The position numbers were made by a program, and so were the translations under genes. Under the pieces are notes generated by a model. It was not told the origin of the DNA and did no database searches. It saw only the letters and a list, made by a program, of their open reading frames with translations. Shown one piece after another: positions 37,501 through 47,500 of a DNA stretch of 64,000 nucleotides. The stretch comes from Veronia nyctiphanis (GTDB lineage Bacteria; Pseudomonadota; Gammaproteobacteria; Enterobacterales; Vibrionaceae), in the NCBI RefSeq assembly GCF_004116385.1, contig NZ_PEIB01000031.1:1-64000 (forward strand), given 5' to 3'. Numbering within the stretch: position 1 is the first letter of the stretch; the number at the start of each line of letters is the position of its first letter.

Positions 37501-39442
37501 CACCCTCAACTCTTGCCCACACTGAAAAGTTCTCGTTGCCTTCAAAAACATTGTTATTCAGTGTTTTTAAGCTGAGTTCGAAAGATGAATAACCGGCAGG
37601 GACGTCAATAATATATCCGCTTCCAACATCGGCCGTATATTTTTGCCAACTGCCAGCCGGGTAGCGAACCCAAAATTCACTGTCGGAGTAATCGCCGTCC
37701 GCTGTTGTCGCAGATCCATTATCTAGATTAATTTCAACGCGTGTTGTCTGTGTCGAGGTTGTACTGAGTGTAACGGTAACAGGCTCTGCGTAACCGCCCT
37801 CGGCCACCGTGAAGTTTGATACACTCGTGACACTCATCGGATCGTTATCGTTGATGGTGACTGTGCCAATAACGGGTGATTGGTTCTCTGCATTTGCCCT
37901 GATGGTGAAGCTCTCCGTGGCTTCATTTACTGAATTATCTACACTGCCTACTTTTACACTAAAGCTTGACGTGTTGGCGGGGACACTCAGCCACTGGCCT
38001 GAAGCAAAGCTCCCTTTGTTTTGCCAGCCATTGCCATCATTAAAATCCACATAAAGTGTTTCATAATGGTCAACGTTGCCGCCCAACGCCGAGCCATTCC
38101 ATGCATCTAGCCAGACCGACGTCGCACTCGTTGAGGCGTTGGTTAGCGACACTGTGACAATGGCATCTTGCCCTTCGGTGACTGTGGTGCTGGATACAGA
38201 CGAAACCGTGGGTTTATCAGCGTCATCGTTCAACGTAATGTACCCTCTACCTGACGTTCCGTTCCAACTGTCCCCCTCAACTCTCACCCATACCGAATAG
38301 TTCTCGTTGCCCTCGTAAATATTGTCATCATGGGTGTCAAAACTCAGTTCGAATGATGTTACGCCCGCAGGTACGTCAATGGTGTGGCCGCTGCCAATAG
38401 TCCCCGAGTGTTTGACCCAACTGCCCCCATTGAAACGCACCCAGAACTCGCTTTCTGAGAAATCACCACCTCCGACTGTTGCCGAACCATCGTCTAAATA
38501 GACCTCTACACGTGTCGTTAGCGCTGAAACTTTGCTTAATGTCACGTTTACAGGTTCTGCATATCCACCTTCGACAACCGTATAGTCTGATACTGAAGTA
38601 ACACTCGGTCTGTCGTCACTGTCATCAATGTTGGATGGTTGCGACGTGATATAGCTGGCTTGATTGTAAAGCGCTCTGGCTTGAATGGTGAGTGTTTCTG
38701 TGCCCTCGTATATGTCGTCATTCATTGGCTCGGCATAAATGAGGACGCTGCTGTGATTCGCCGGGATAGCAATATCCGCGGCATAGGCGTTACTCGAATT
38801 GAGCACCAATTCACCGATTTTTACGGTGCCAGCGCTGTTCCAGATAGTGAGTTTTCCCGTGTAATCACTGAGAATATCCGCGGTATGCAGGCCGTCGTTA
38901 ACATTCAGTCTGATGACGGTGGAGGTGGTGGATGCGTTGGACAGGTTAAGTGTCCAACCGGGCCAGCTTGACTCTGAACCTGATTGTAAAGAGTTGATGG
39001 TTGAAACGACAGGGATGTCTTGGTCATCAGTAATGATTGAATCAGCGGATGTGACCCAACCCTGGCCGTCTGTGCGGCCATAAATCACGAAGGTTTCATT
39101 TCCTTCATATACGTTGTCATTGCTTACTTCGGCATTGACATGCAAGTCAGTAATACCAGCAGGAACGTTGATGGATGCTGTATAGCTGTTGCTGGCATTT
39201 AAATAATACTCACCAACCCAACCGCCAGCGGATGTATAGACGTGAAGTCTTCCCGAGTAATCGTCACCAAACATCGCCTGATGGCCGGAATCGTTAAAAG
39301 CCAGTTCTACGGTTCGGTCTGACGTGGCAGGGTGAGAAAGTTGAACAGACCATTTATTCCAAGGATAGGTACTTCCTTCTGCCGTACCGTTAATATTTGC
39401 GATTTGAGTGATACGCGGTATATCGGCGTCATCATTAATCAC
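34595..39442 (-). CDS. Giant protein A, piece 8 (Calx-beta array and calcium domain)
   Basis: 1615 residues. First about eight Calx-beta-type domains (39440-36300), with the repeated start SSVSSTTVTEGQDA and calcium-site ends such as TINDND. Two of them are nearly identical at DNA level (about 37090-37420 and 37861-38200, offset 771 bases). Then a domain of about 170 residues resembling DUF4114 (GLFLIPDGANFGY), an EF-hand-like block DLDGDGIQTL...DKNRDGVINDGSEMFGEG...HDVNADGKIDITDA (35800-35400), a Pro/Thr linker and an Ig-like domain with SIELLEQQLHTHADDNGDWAF. Highly acidic, no Cys-rich parts. Confidence 0.82.
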   Translation of the reverse strand: MINDDADIPRITQIANINGTAEGSTYPWNKWSVQLSHPATSDRTVELAFNDSGHQAMFGDDYSGRLHVYTSAGGWVGEYYLNASNSYTASINVPAGITDLHVNAEVSNDNVYEGNETFVIYGRTDGQGWVTSADSIITDDQDIPVVSTINSLQSGSESSWPGWTLNLSNASTTSTVIRLNVNDGLHTADILSDYTGKLTIWNSAGTVKIGELVLNSSNAYAADIAIPANHSSVLIYAEPMNDDIYEGTETLTIQARALYNQASYITSQPSNIDDSDDRPSVTSVSDYTVVEGGYAEPVNVTLSKVSALTTRVEVYLDDGSATVGGGDFSESEFWVRFNGGSWVKHSGTIGSGHTIDVPAGVTSFELSFDTHDDNIYEGNENYSVWVRVEGDSWNGTSGRGYITLNDDADKPTVSSVSSTTVTEGQDAIVTVSLTNASTSATSVWLDAWNGSALGGNVDHYETLYVDFNDGNGWQNKGSFASGQWLSVPANTSSFSVKVGSVDNSVNEATESFTIRANAENQSPVIGTVTINDNDPMSVTSVSNFTVAEGGYAEPVTVTLSTTSTQTTRVEINLDNGSATTADGDYSDSEFWVRYPAGSWQKYTADVGSGYIIDVPAGYSSFELSLKTLNNNVFEGNENFSVWARVEGESWTGSKHKGVITLTDDSDKPTVSSVSSTTVTEGQDASVTVTLSNTSTSATSIWLDAWNGSALGGNVDHYETLYVNFNDGNGWQNKGSFASGQWLSVPANTSSFSVKVGTVDNSVNETTESFTIRANAENQSPVIGTVTINDNDPIHVSNVSNVSVTENGYAYPVVTLNRSSDQTTRVQIDLDSASAAAGSDFSESEFWVRFGSGSWQHHTGNIGSGYTIDVPAGHSSFDLSFKTHDDNVYEGNETFSVWARVEGDSWNSSSGKGVVTISDNDSAPVLTSNLSNINAWEGHTPFHTFTMSSQSANTTNVTLQYQNGTASAGYDFNSQLKYRVSGTSSWSNYTSSGINLAANTNSFDVLVETYEDSHYEGGEKYTLKASTQYQSGWASAGVTIFDNDAVTRNSEGLWDLNGVKQLQIRMQNLWNGGWPKMQSSLGYYVMDNNGNIIDVEVMISRIADYNNGSKNVTAYVNNAASMGLFLIPDGANFGYTTGDASISLTNDGAKITQGNKTHYVLLSEGYKNHGGFDNELISGTESKWEDIPGGWFTMPWPLPALGPDYADVSLNVEVKAYDFVTPIVIDLDGDGIQTLSSDVSHIHFDLNADGVSRITGWVSNSDAFLVWDKNRDGVINDGSEMFGEGTLLSNGERAQDGFQALREHDVNADGKIDITDAIFPKLNVWVDKNTNGLTDVGELISLAEANIASLNLNLETSNTVNNDNLISLIGSYTTIDGKEYEYADVWFRQRMPEISASETADTSSTDDTAQTEFASPDLQKNAPVSGFVPDDFFAKTEKDIQSIDTVINATESPRMWPYPALEEEQQALAILNGATQSRVTLPPTTSYLEPQTVQIARPMFEGKASAGAEVSIELLEQQLHTHADDNGDWAFTLPAGISLAEGGNDYTLSIQQRDGSSDIMYGRVIFDREDFTNTKSKKTGFAAPVHSKAPSLDIPENAEVVSDPYPLFYGDTEPGA

Positions 39443-42400
39443 CGCCGTTGCAGAGTCAACCCAACTTGTTTGCGTATCGGCAGCTCTTGCCTGATTTTTA
39501 ATGTTTCATTTCCTTCGTACGTGCTGTCGTTAAGCGGCTCTGCGTATAACTTCAGGCCCGTTATGCCTGCTGATACGGTTATGTCAGCCACCCAGCTATT
39601 GCTGGCATTCAGTGTTATTTCGCCTTGATAAACATTATCTAAAGAGTAGATGCGGATGACGCCAGAATAATCTTGCGAAAATGTAGCTTGATGGAGTGCA
39701 TCTTGGACATTGAGTTTCACAACTGTATCGTAGATTGATGCATTTGAGAGGTTGAGAGTCCAGCCCGGCCAAGCACCACCACCCTCTACACCATCTTGCA
39801 GGTGTGTCACTGATGACACTGTGGGATTGTCAGGGTGATCCCAAATGATTGAGGCTGATGACTTAACCCAGTTTTGCCCGTCTGTGTGGGCCAAAATCGC
39901 AATGTTTTCATGGCCTTCATAAAGCGTATCATCCAGTATCTCAGCGCTGACATGCAGCTCCGATACACCAGAAGGCACCGTTACCCAAGTTTTATAGCCG
40001 TTGCCAGCGTTGAGCGTGAACTCGCCCAGAGAGGTGCCTGCGGCAGTGAAGACGTGAATCTTGCCCGAGTAATCGTAACCGAACGTCGCGGAATGCTCAA
40101 AATCATTAAAGCCGATTTCAACAAGATGGTCCGACGATGCGGCATTCGAAAGTTGTAGCGACCATTTATTCCAATTAGGGCTTTGGCCTTCTGTCACGTC
40201 TAAAAGGTAAGAAATCTGGGTAACACGCGGTGTATCGTCAGCATCAGTAATAGTGATTACGCCTTTGTCAGTTGCGCTATCCCACGTGTCACCGTCGACC
40301 CTAAACCACGCGTAGAAATTTTCATCACCTTCATACACGTTGTCATTAATGGTTACTAACTTAGCTTCAAACGCATCGACGTTTGCAGGCACGTTGAAAA
40401 CATGGCCATAAACTATGTCGTGTTCGTATTTTTGCCAACTTCCGCCGTTATAACGGATCCAAAATTCATCGCCAGAGTAATCACCGTCTTCTGCAGATGA
40501 GGTGCCACCGTCAAGATTTAGTTCGATAGATATCGGAGATGTCGAGGCATTGCTGAGAGTGACAGCAATCGGTTCTACATAGCCTCCCTCACTGACTGTG
40601 TGGCTGGAGACACTCGTCACATTTGGTGTGTCATCGACATCAGTAATGGTAACTGTGCCTGATTGGGCAAGGGAGGCTTCATGTTCAGTGCGCACTTTAA
40701 TGTCGAATGCCTCGTTATTTTCAAAGACATTGTTATTTGTGGTGCCCATCCGCACCTGAAAAGATGCGGTGTTGGCAGGCACGTCGATCCAATTTCCCAA
40801 ATAGAAATCACCCGGTGCCTGCACCCAGTTCGTGCCATCGAAATTCACCCACAAATCATTGCTGTTCCAGTCATTGGCTTCATCAGCTGAACCTGGGTAA
40901 GCATCTACCAAACTCTAGTTATAGAGGTGGACATATTACTCAGGGTTACGGTGACAACAGCATCGCTGCCTTCTTCAACCGTAATATCGGAAACAGATGC
41001 CACGGTTGGTTTATCGGCATCATCGTTGAAAGTCGCTTCTTCTGAGACGATATAGTTGCTCTGCGTAGACAAAGCCCTTGCTTTGAGTTTTATCGTCTCG
41101 TTGCCTTCATAAATATCGTCGTTGGTGGGGTGGGCGTAGAGTTTCAAGCCAGTCTGACCAGCAGGTACAGCGATGTCTGCCTCCCAGTTATTGCTGAGTT
41201 GTAGGGTTACGGTGCCTATCTTTACATCAGCCATGTTGTAAATATCGATAGTGCCCGTGTAGTCCTCAAGGAACGTAGCCTGATGCAGGGCGTCATCAAC
41301 GTTAAGCCTGACGACAGTGTCTGACTGAGAGGTATTTGATAGGTTCAGCGTCCAGCCTGGCCAGTCTCCGCCTTCAACACCTTGATGAGGGAGCGTCGTC
41401 AGCGACGTGACGGTTGGGTTATCGGCCTCATCGTCAAGCGTGGCCATTTGTCCGTTACCCTGCGAGCCATTGAGGAAAGCGAAGGGGAATATTTTTTCGT
41501 TGCCCTCATACACATTGTCGTCTTTTGGTTTGATAAAGACACGGAGGGCAGTCTGCCCGGCAGGCAAGGTGACGTAAAAGTTAGCCCCTGAGGAAAAACT
41601 ACCAACGTCCCAGAGTCCGTCGCTGGCACCAACAGGGGAGATAGGGTTTCCATTAATATCTTCGGTATAAAGTTGTGATTCAAAGTTACCAAAGCTGCCA
41701 GAGTAAAAATTGTCGTTGAACGCAATGGTGACATTCATGTCTTCATCGGAAGGGTGCGTGGTCGTGAATTGCCAGCCAGGGCCCTCATCGTGAGTTGTAG
41801 CATTCTCCATGCCGTTTTGAATCTTTACGCCTGTTCCATGAAGAGTTGGCGGTGATTCATTGTCATTGAGCGTGACAGTACCACCTACCTGAGTTTGTCC
41901 TTCGACGTTGGCCCCAATGACGAATCCTTCAGTGCTCTCATAGACATTGTCATTGGTTGTGCTCATACGTAACTGAAACGATGCGGTGTTTGCTGGTACG
42001 TCAATCCAGTTTCCCGTATAAAAATCACTTGCGACCTTGACCCAACTGCTGCTGTCAAAATTTACCCAAAGCTCGCTGCTGTTCCAGTCATCAGTTTCGT
42101 TAGCTGATATAGGATAAGCATCCACCCAAACACGGGTCGTTGTGGTGGATGTGTTACTTAATGTGACGGTAGCCGTCGCATACTGTCCTTCCTCGACTGT
42201 GACATCGGAAACAGATACTACTGTTGGTTTGTCGGCATCATCGTTGAAAGAGGCTTCTTCGGAGGCAACATAATCACTCTGGTTATAAAGAGCGCGTGCT
42301 TTGAGCTTTATCGTCTCGTTGCCTTCGTAAATATCGTCGTTTGTGGGCTGTATGTAGAACTTCAGGCCTGTCTCACCTGCGGGTACAGCAATATCAGCTT

Positions 42401-43450
42401 TGTTCGTTTCATTGAATATTGCCTCGCCAACTATCGCATCTGTCATTGAGTAAATGTATACCCTATCGGTGTAATCATCTGCTTGGGAAACTTGATGAAT
42501 TGTATCGTCAAGATACACTCTCACGACAGTATCAGTGATGGATGTGTTTGATAGCGCTAAGGTCCAACCTGCCATGGTCGTTCCTTCAATGCCATCCTGA
42601 ATTTTAGTCAGAGCATTTACTATTGGTTTGTCAGCGTCGTCGTTTAACGTAGCTGTTTGTCCGTTACCCTGCGAGCCGTTGAGGAAGGCGAAGGGGAATA
42701 TTTGTTCGTTGCCCTCATAGACACTATCGTCTTTCGGTTTGATAAAGACACGGAGGGCAGTCTGCCCGGCAGGCAGTGTGACGAAAAAGTTAGTCCCTGA
42801 GACAGTGCTACCAATGCTCCAGAGTCCGTCGTTTGCTCCAACAGGGGAAAGAGGGTTTCCGTTGATGTCTTCGGCATAAAGTTGTGATTCAAAGTTACCA
42901 AAGCTGCCAGAGTAGAAATAATCGTTGAACGCAATGGTGACATTCATGTCTTCATCGGAAGGGTGTGTGGTCGTAAATTGCCAGCCGGGACCTTCGTCGT
43001 GAGTTGCTGCATTCTCTGAGCCGTGTTGAATTCTAACGCCCGTTCCATGAAGAGTTGGCGGCGATTCGTTGTCATTGAGCGTGACGGTGCTTATCACTTG
43101 AGACTGACCTTCCGCATTGGCGCGAAGGGTAAAGCTCTCAGGGCCCTCGTAGATATTGTCATCCACCGTCGCGACTTTCACGCTGAATGTGGACGTGTTG
43201 GCGGGAACATCAACCCACTGACCTAAAGCGAAATCGCCCTTATCACGCCAACCATGTCCGTCGTTGAAATCAACATATAAGGTCTCGCTGTGGTCATCAA
43301 CGCCCAGCGCAGAATCATTCAATGCGTCGAGCCAAATTCTTCCGCCAAGGGGAGATGCATGGCTAAGAGTGACTGTAATGGTTGTGTTCTGACCCTCATC
43401 AATCGTTGTGTCAGACACAGAGGAAACGATGGGGTCAATCTGATAGCTAT
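36300..43450 (-). repeat. Calx-beta-type domain array in gene A (about 18 units)
   Basis: Units of about 105-120 residues, each with a start like VSDVTVEEGQ and a calcium-site end YEGNE...NDDAD. Three sub-types alternate: the TEGQ type, the GYAEPV type and the WPGWTLNLSN type. Highly similar blocks recur with offsets of 771 and 1,209 bases. Confidence 0.8.
39439..40911 (-). CDS. Giant protein A, piece 7 (Calx-beta domains)
   Basis: 490 residues: the end of one Calx-beta-type domain (VDAYPGSADEANDW), then three more, beginning SSVSSHTVSEGGYVEP, ITQISYLLDVTEGQ and SSVTHLQDGVEGG. Each has the calcium-site pattern YEGNE/YEGDE about 25 residues before its end. Joined upstream by a missing G near 40909 (VWVDAY) and downstream by a missing G near 39491 (KIRARAADTQ). 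Confidence 0.8.
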   Translation of the reverse strand: MVDAYPGSADEANDWNSNDLWVNFDGTNWVQAPGDFYLGNWIDVPANTASFQVRMGTTNNNVFENNEAFDIKVRTEHEASLAQSGTVTITDVDDTPNVTSVSSHTVSEGGYVEPIAVTLSNASTSPISIELNLDGGTSSAEDGDYSGDEFWIRYNGGSWQKYEHDIVYGHVFNVPANVDAFEAKLVTINDNVYEGDENFYAWFRVDGDTWDSATDKGVITITDADDTPRVTQISYLLDVTEGQSPNWNKWSLQLSNAASSDHLVEIGFNDFEHSATFGYDYSGKIHVFTAAGTSLGEFTLNAGNGYKTWVTVPSGVSELHVSAEILDDTLYEGHENIAILAHTDGQNWVKSSASIIWDHPDNPTVSSVTHLQDGVEGGGAWPGWTLNLSNASIYDTVVKLNVQDALHQATFSQDYSGVIRIYSLDNVYQGEITLNASNSWVADITVSAGITGLKLYAEPLNDSTYEGNETLKIRQELPIRKQVGLTLQRR

Positions 43451-44573
43451 GATTTTTCGTCCCAAGCGTCGACCCGTTTCGAGAGACACTGACGTCAAGT
43501 GACGAAGCTGCGTAAAGATCTGAACCTAGTATGTCAATTGAAAACACACCGCCTGCACTGACGTCACTGCTTGTGAGTGTGTGGCTGAAGGTATTCCCGT
43601 TGGACGACACTTCAATAACGTCACCTGTTTTACCGATAGAATATTGCCCTGTGATGCTGATGGCGCTTTGTGCTTCTGAAATGGTAACTTGGTTATCGGG
43701 AGTCACCGGGTTTATGGTCACGAAGCTTGTGTGTTCGATCGTGTAATGCGTGTCAACTGAAGAGGTAGTTGCTGTGTTGCCAGCGGAGTCAGATGCGACA
43801 AGTTGTGCACGTAATGCACTGTGATCGACCATGTCAGAAAACGCTACTTGAGCACTGAAGTTTCCTGTTGCATCTAAGGTGGCAGAAACTACCTGTGTGC
43901 TGTCAATCCATAAGGTAATGGTATCACCTGTTGAATAGTCGCCTGATGCTTTTCCTTCTATCGTGACATTGCCTGCGGTTTTATCCGTGTTATCGAGGGT
44001 AAAGTCGGCGCCCGATATGCTGGTGATCTTGATGATGACGGGCAAGGTGTAAGTTTTAAGCTTAACGTCTTCTTCGTTGCTGGTAACATCGCCCCACGTG
44101 ATCATCATTTTCCCGTCGTCTGAGCCTGAGATGTGAGGGCGGGAGTTTAATGACCATGTGGCATCTTCTGAAACAACGATTTTATCACCGACCTTTTGGC
44201 CTGCAGAAGAAAAACGCTGCGCAACTATGTCTGTTGACTGGTCGGCTGCATCAGCAAACTCCCAAGTAACCGCAAAACCACCGTCACTGAGGCTGGCGAT
44301 GTCAGGGTATTGTATTACTTCGCTCTGATCCCCATCGGCGGTGACGTTGTTGACGGTGAACTCGCTGCCAAGTGGTGTACCGTCTTGACTGAAACGCTGT
44401 CCAGATATATCGGTGGTATTTTGTGATGCGTTTTCGTTAAGCCAGACCACCACATAACTATTGTCATCCAGCACGGTAACGGAGGCATACTCTTGGTCGC
44501 CAGTGATGGCCGTATTGACAACGGTTTGGTTACCAATCTTTTGTCCATTCCCGTCGAAACGCTGCATCACCAC
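40905..44573 (-). CDS. Giant protein A, piece 6 (end of fifth propeller, Ig-like pair, Calx-beta domains)
   Basis: 1222 residues from its first Met; the frame is open back to about 44760, so the true join is there. It starts in the fifth propeller (YASVTVLDDNSYVVVWLNEN), then two Ig-like domains (TIEGKASGDYSTGDTITLWI and VTISEAQSAISITGQYSIG), then seven Calx-beta-type domains. Two three-domain blocks (about 42,650-43,050 onward and 41,450-41,850 onward) share long identical stretches, with an offset of 1,209 bases. Confidence 0.8.
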   Translation of the reverse strand: MVMQRFDGNGQKIGNQTVVNTAITGDQEYASVTVLDDNSYVVVWLNENASQNTTDISGQRFSQDGTPLGSEFTVNNVTADGDQSEVIQYPDIASLSDGGFAVTWEFADAADQSTDIVAQRFSSAGQKVGDKIVVSEDATWSLNSRPHISGSDDGKMMITWGDVTSNEEDVKLKTYTLPVIIKITSISGADFTLDNTDKTAGNVTIEGKASGDYSTGDTITLWIDSTQVVSATLDATGNFSAQVAFSDMVDHSALRAQLVASDSAGNTATTSSVDTHYTIEHTSFVTINPVTPDNQVTISEAQSAISITGQYSIGKTGDVIEVSSNGNTFSHTLTSSDVSAGGVFSIDILGSDLYAASSLDVSVSRNGSTLGTKNHSYQIDPIVSSVSDTTIDEGQNTTITVTLSHASPLGGRIWLDALNDSALGVDDHSETLYVDFNDGHGWRDKGDFALGQWVDVPANTSTFSVKVATVDDNIYEGPESFTLRANAEGQSQVISTVTLNDNESPPTLHGTGVRIQHGSENAATHDEGPGWQFTTTHPSDEDMNVTIAFNDYFYSGSFGNFESQLYAEDINGNPLSPVGANDGLWSIGSTVSGTNFFVTLPAGQTALRVFIKPKDDSVYEGNEQIFPFAFLNGSQGNGQTATLNDDADKPIVNALTKIQDGIEGTTMAGWTLALSNTSITDTVVRVYLDDTIHQVSQADDYTDRVYIYSMTDAIVGEAIFNETNKADIAVPAGETGLKFYIQPTNDDIYEGNETIKLKARALYNQSDYVASEEASFNDDADKPTVVSVSDVTVEEGQYATATVTLSNTSTTTTRVWVDAYPISANETDDWNSSELWVNFDSSSWVKVASDFYTGNWIDVPANTASFQLRMSTTNDNVYESTEGFVIGANVEGQTQVGGTVTLNDNESPPTLHGTGVKIQNGMENATTHDEGPGWQFTTTHPSDEDMNVTIAFNDNFYSGSFGNFESQLYTEDINGNPISPVGASDGLWDVGSFSSGANFYVTLPAGQTALRVFIKPKDDNVYEGNEKIFPFAFLNGSQGNGQMATLDDEADNPTVTSLTTLPHQGVEGGDWPGWTLNLSNTSQSDTVVRLNVDDALHQATFLEDYTGTIDIYNMADVKIGTVTLQLSNNWEADIAVPAGQTGLKLYAHPTNDDIYEGNETIKLKARALSTQSNYIVSEEATFNDDADKPTVASVSDITVEEGSDAVVTVTLSNMSTSITRVW

Positions 44574-47500
44574 GCCGTTTTGGTGGCCGTCGAGATCGTG
44601 GGCATGCCATACGGTGACATAGCCACCATCAGAAAACGCCGCGGTTTCCGGGTAAAAACTTGCATGGTCAGAAGCGTTGACTGAGATGTCGTTAGTTTTT
44701 GAACTTAAATCAGCATTAAAAACATGAGAAACAATGTCATTTGAGTGATTCCACGTGAGTACACGCTGTCATCAGCGAGCGCGATGACTCTGGGTTGATG
44801 GCCAACCCCATGGGTTGTTTCGTGTGTTAACTCGTCAGTTAATGCGTTTCCTGAGTGGTCAAACTTCCTGATAGCGATGTCATTATCATTGTCTGCATAG
44901 GTAATCCACGATGCGACAAACGAATCGTCGCTCAGTACAGTCAGACTGATATCATATTGAGTATTCGCGGTGTTGGCATTGAGCTGATATTCCGTGCCAA
45001 CTTTGTTGCCATCGGCATCATAGTGTTGGGCAAAAACCCCATAGTCATCACCATCCTGATCATAGGATTGCCATGCGACGACATAGCTGCCATCAGAGAA
45101 GTATGCGTTGGTCGAAATACCTTGGAAGCTCTCTAAGTGTGTATTAACGGTGGTTGTCTCGCTGGCCTGAATCGAGGACGGGTCGTTGAGATCGACGTTG
45201 TAGCTGTGGGAACGGTTCATCACCTCAGAACCATCATGCTGGACAGACACTGAGATACTGCTTTCAGCGGCTAAATCGGCTCCATTGACGTCAATCGTGA
45301 AATACCCACCCGCACTTGCTTCAGCGGCAGTCATCGTATGGCTATGGGTCGTGCCATTGGCAGAGACTTCAATAACATCGCCTGCATTCGCGACCGTGTA
45401 TTGCCCTGATACACTGACCGTGGTTTGTGACTCGGCAATATTTATGACGTTGTCGGGAGTCACGTCGAGAATAAGGAAACTGTCGTAATCGATAGAGAAG
45501 GGGGTGGAGGTTTGGATTGTCCCAACGTTGTTGGCAGAGTCAGACGCGGCCAATTCAGTGGTTAAGGTTGTACCGCTGAACATGTCAATCATCGGTACGT
45601 TTATCGAGAAAATACCAGCACTGTCTACACTTCCGGTACCAACCTGCGTACTCCCTATCTTCAGTGTGACGGGATCGCCGTCGGTAAACTCACCAATAAC
45701 CTTACCCACGATAGCGATCTGGCCTGAAGTGAGGTCATCGTTGCTCAGGTCGAAATCTGAGCCGCCAATGCTGGTTATTGATAAAGATGTCATGCCGTAG
45801 GCGCGAACCTTGACATCATCTGTTCCATTGCTAGTGTCTGCCCAGGTGACCAGAAGGGTGCCATCCGATGCGGTGGAAAGGTCCAGCTCCGTCGAGCCGG
45901 AGGTGTTATCAGCTGAAGAAACGTTCAACACATCGCCAACCTTATCTCCGGTTGATGAGAACCGCTGTACATAAACGTTGCTGGTGCTGGATGGGCCGGT
46001 CAGGTTCCAGGTAACCGCAAACCCGCCATCAATTAGCGAGGTGACAGCCGGATGGCGTAGGTTTTCTCCTTGACTGCCATCGGCAGAGGTGGTGTTAATT
46101 ATAAAGTCATCACCGTAAGGCGTGCCGTCACGGTGATAGCGTCTACCGTGGACATCATGAGTTGTAGGCGTCCCTTCTTTATCACTTAGCCAAACGATGA
46201 CATAGCTATCATCGGGTAGCACAGTGACGTCTGGGTAGTCGTTGTGCCCCAACAGCGTTGTTTGCACGATATCTGTGTCGCCAGCCTTGTTGCCGTTGCT
46301 ATCAAAACGTTGTGCAAAAACATGATATTTCCCCACTGTGTGCAATCCGTACCATGTAATAACATAGCCACCATCAGAAAATACGGCGATTTTTGGTTCC
46401 CACAGGTGTTGATTTGTTTCTGATGTTATATATGTTTCGCTGCCTTGCTTGGTGTCATCGGTGTTGAAAATCTGAGCAATAAGGTTGTAATTGGAACTGT
46501 ATTCTCTTGATGTCCAGGCCATAATATAACGGTCATCTGGCAAGGCAGAAATACGGGGTGAGTACTGTGAAGATGACGATGAGTGGAGTACTAATTCATC
46601 CGTTAGAGGATTCGCATCGCTATCAAAGCGTCGCCCAGCATGCTTGTTTACATCGCCTGTACTATTCTCTGATCCCCAAACGGCCATAAAGGTGTCATCG
46701 GAGAACACTGCAAGATCAACCGACCAAATATATTCCGCGGTATCGGTGTTTAGCTGAAACTCATTCCCTTGTTTATTGCCAGCTGCGTCATAAAGCTGGC
46801 CGAAAATACCCCAATCACCGCTATCTTGGTCTCTTGATTCCCACGCTACGACAAAACTGTTGTCAGAAAAGTGTGCGACCTTAGAGCTCCACTGAATATC
46901 GTCCTGATGAGTATTAACGGTTTGTTCGCTACCTATGGCTAGCTCCGCCGGGGCAGAAAGGTCGAGTTTATAATCATGAGCACGTGCAACAACCTCGTTG
47001 CCACCTTTCTTCGCAGACACTGTCATGCTTCTTTCTGCGGCTAAGTCGGCACCATTGACGTTCACCGTGAAATACCCACCTGCATTGGCTTCAGCAGCCG
47101 TCATCGTATGGCTATAGGTGGTGCCATTGGACAAGACTTCAATGATGTCGCCAGCACTGGCAATCGAATATTGACCCGTAATACCAACCGTGGTTTGTGA
47201 TTCGGCGATATTGATGAGGTTGTCGTTGGTGACATCATCAATGGTCAGGAAAACATCATGATTGACGGTGTAAGGGGCAGAAGATGATACGGTCCCTGTA
47301 TTGCCTGATTCGTCAGTGGCGGCCACACTGACGTCCAGTGCCGTATGGTCTTTCAGGTCAGAAAAGGCGACAGTTGCGGTGAAGTTACCCTGATCGTCTA
47401 TATTCCCTGACCCAATTTGATGACCGTCTATCGATAACGTAAAGGGATCGTTAACTGAGAAATCGCCAAAGACTTTTCCTTCGATGGTGACGGTACCTGC

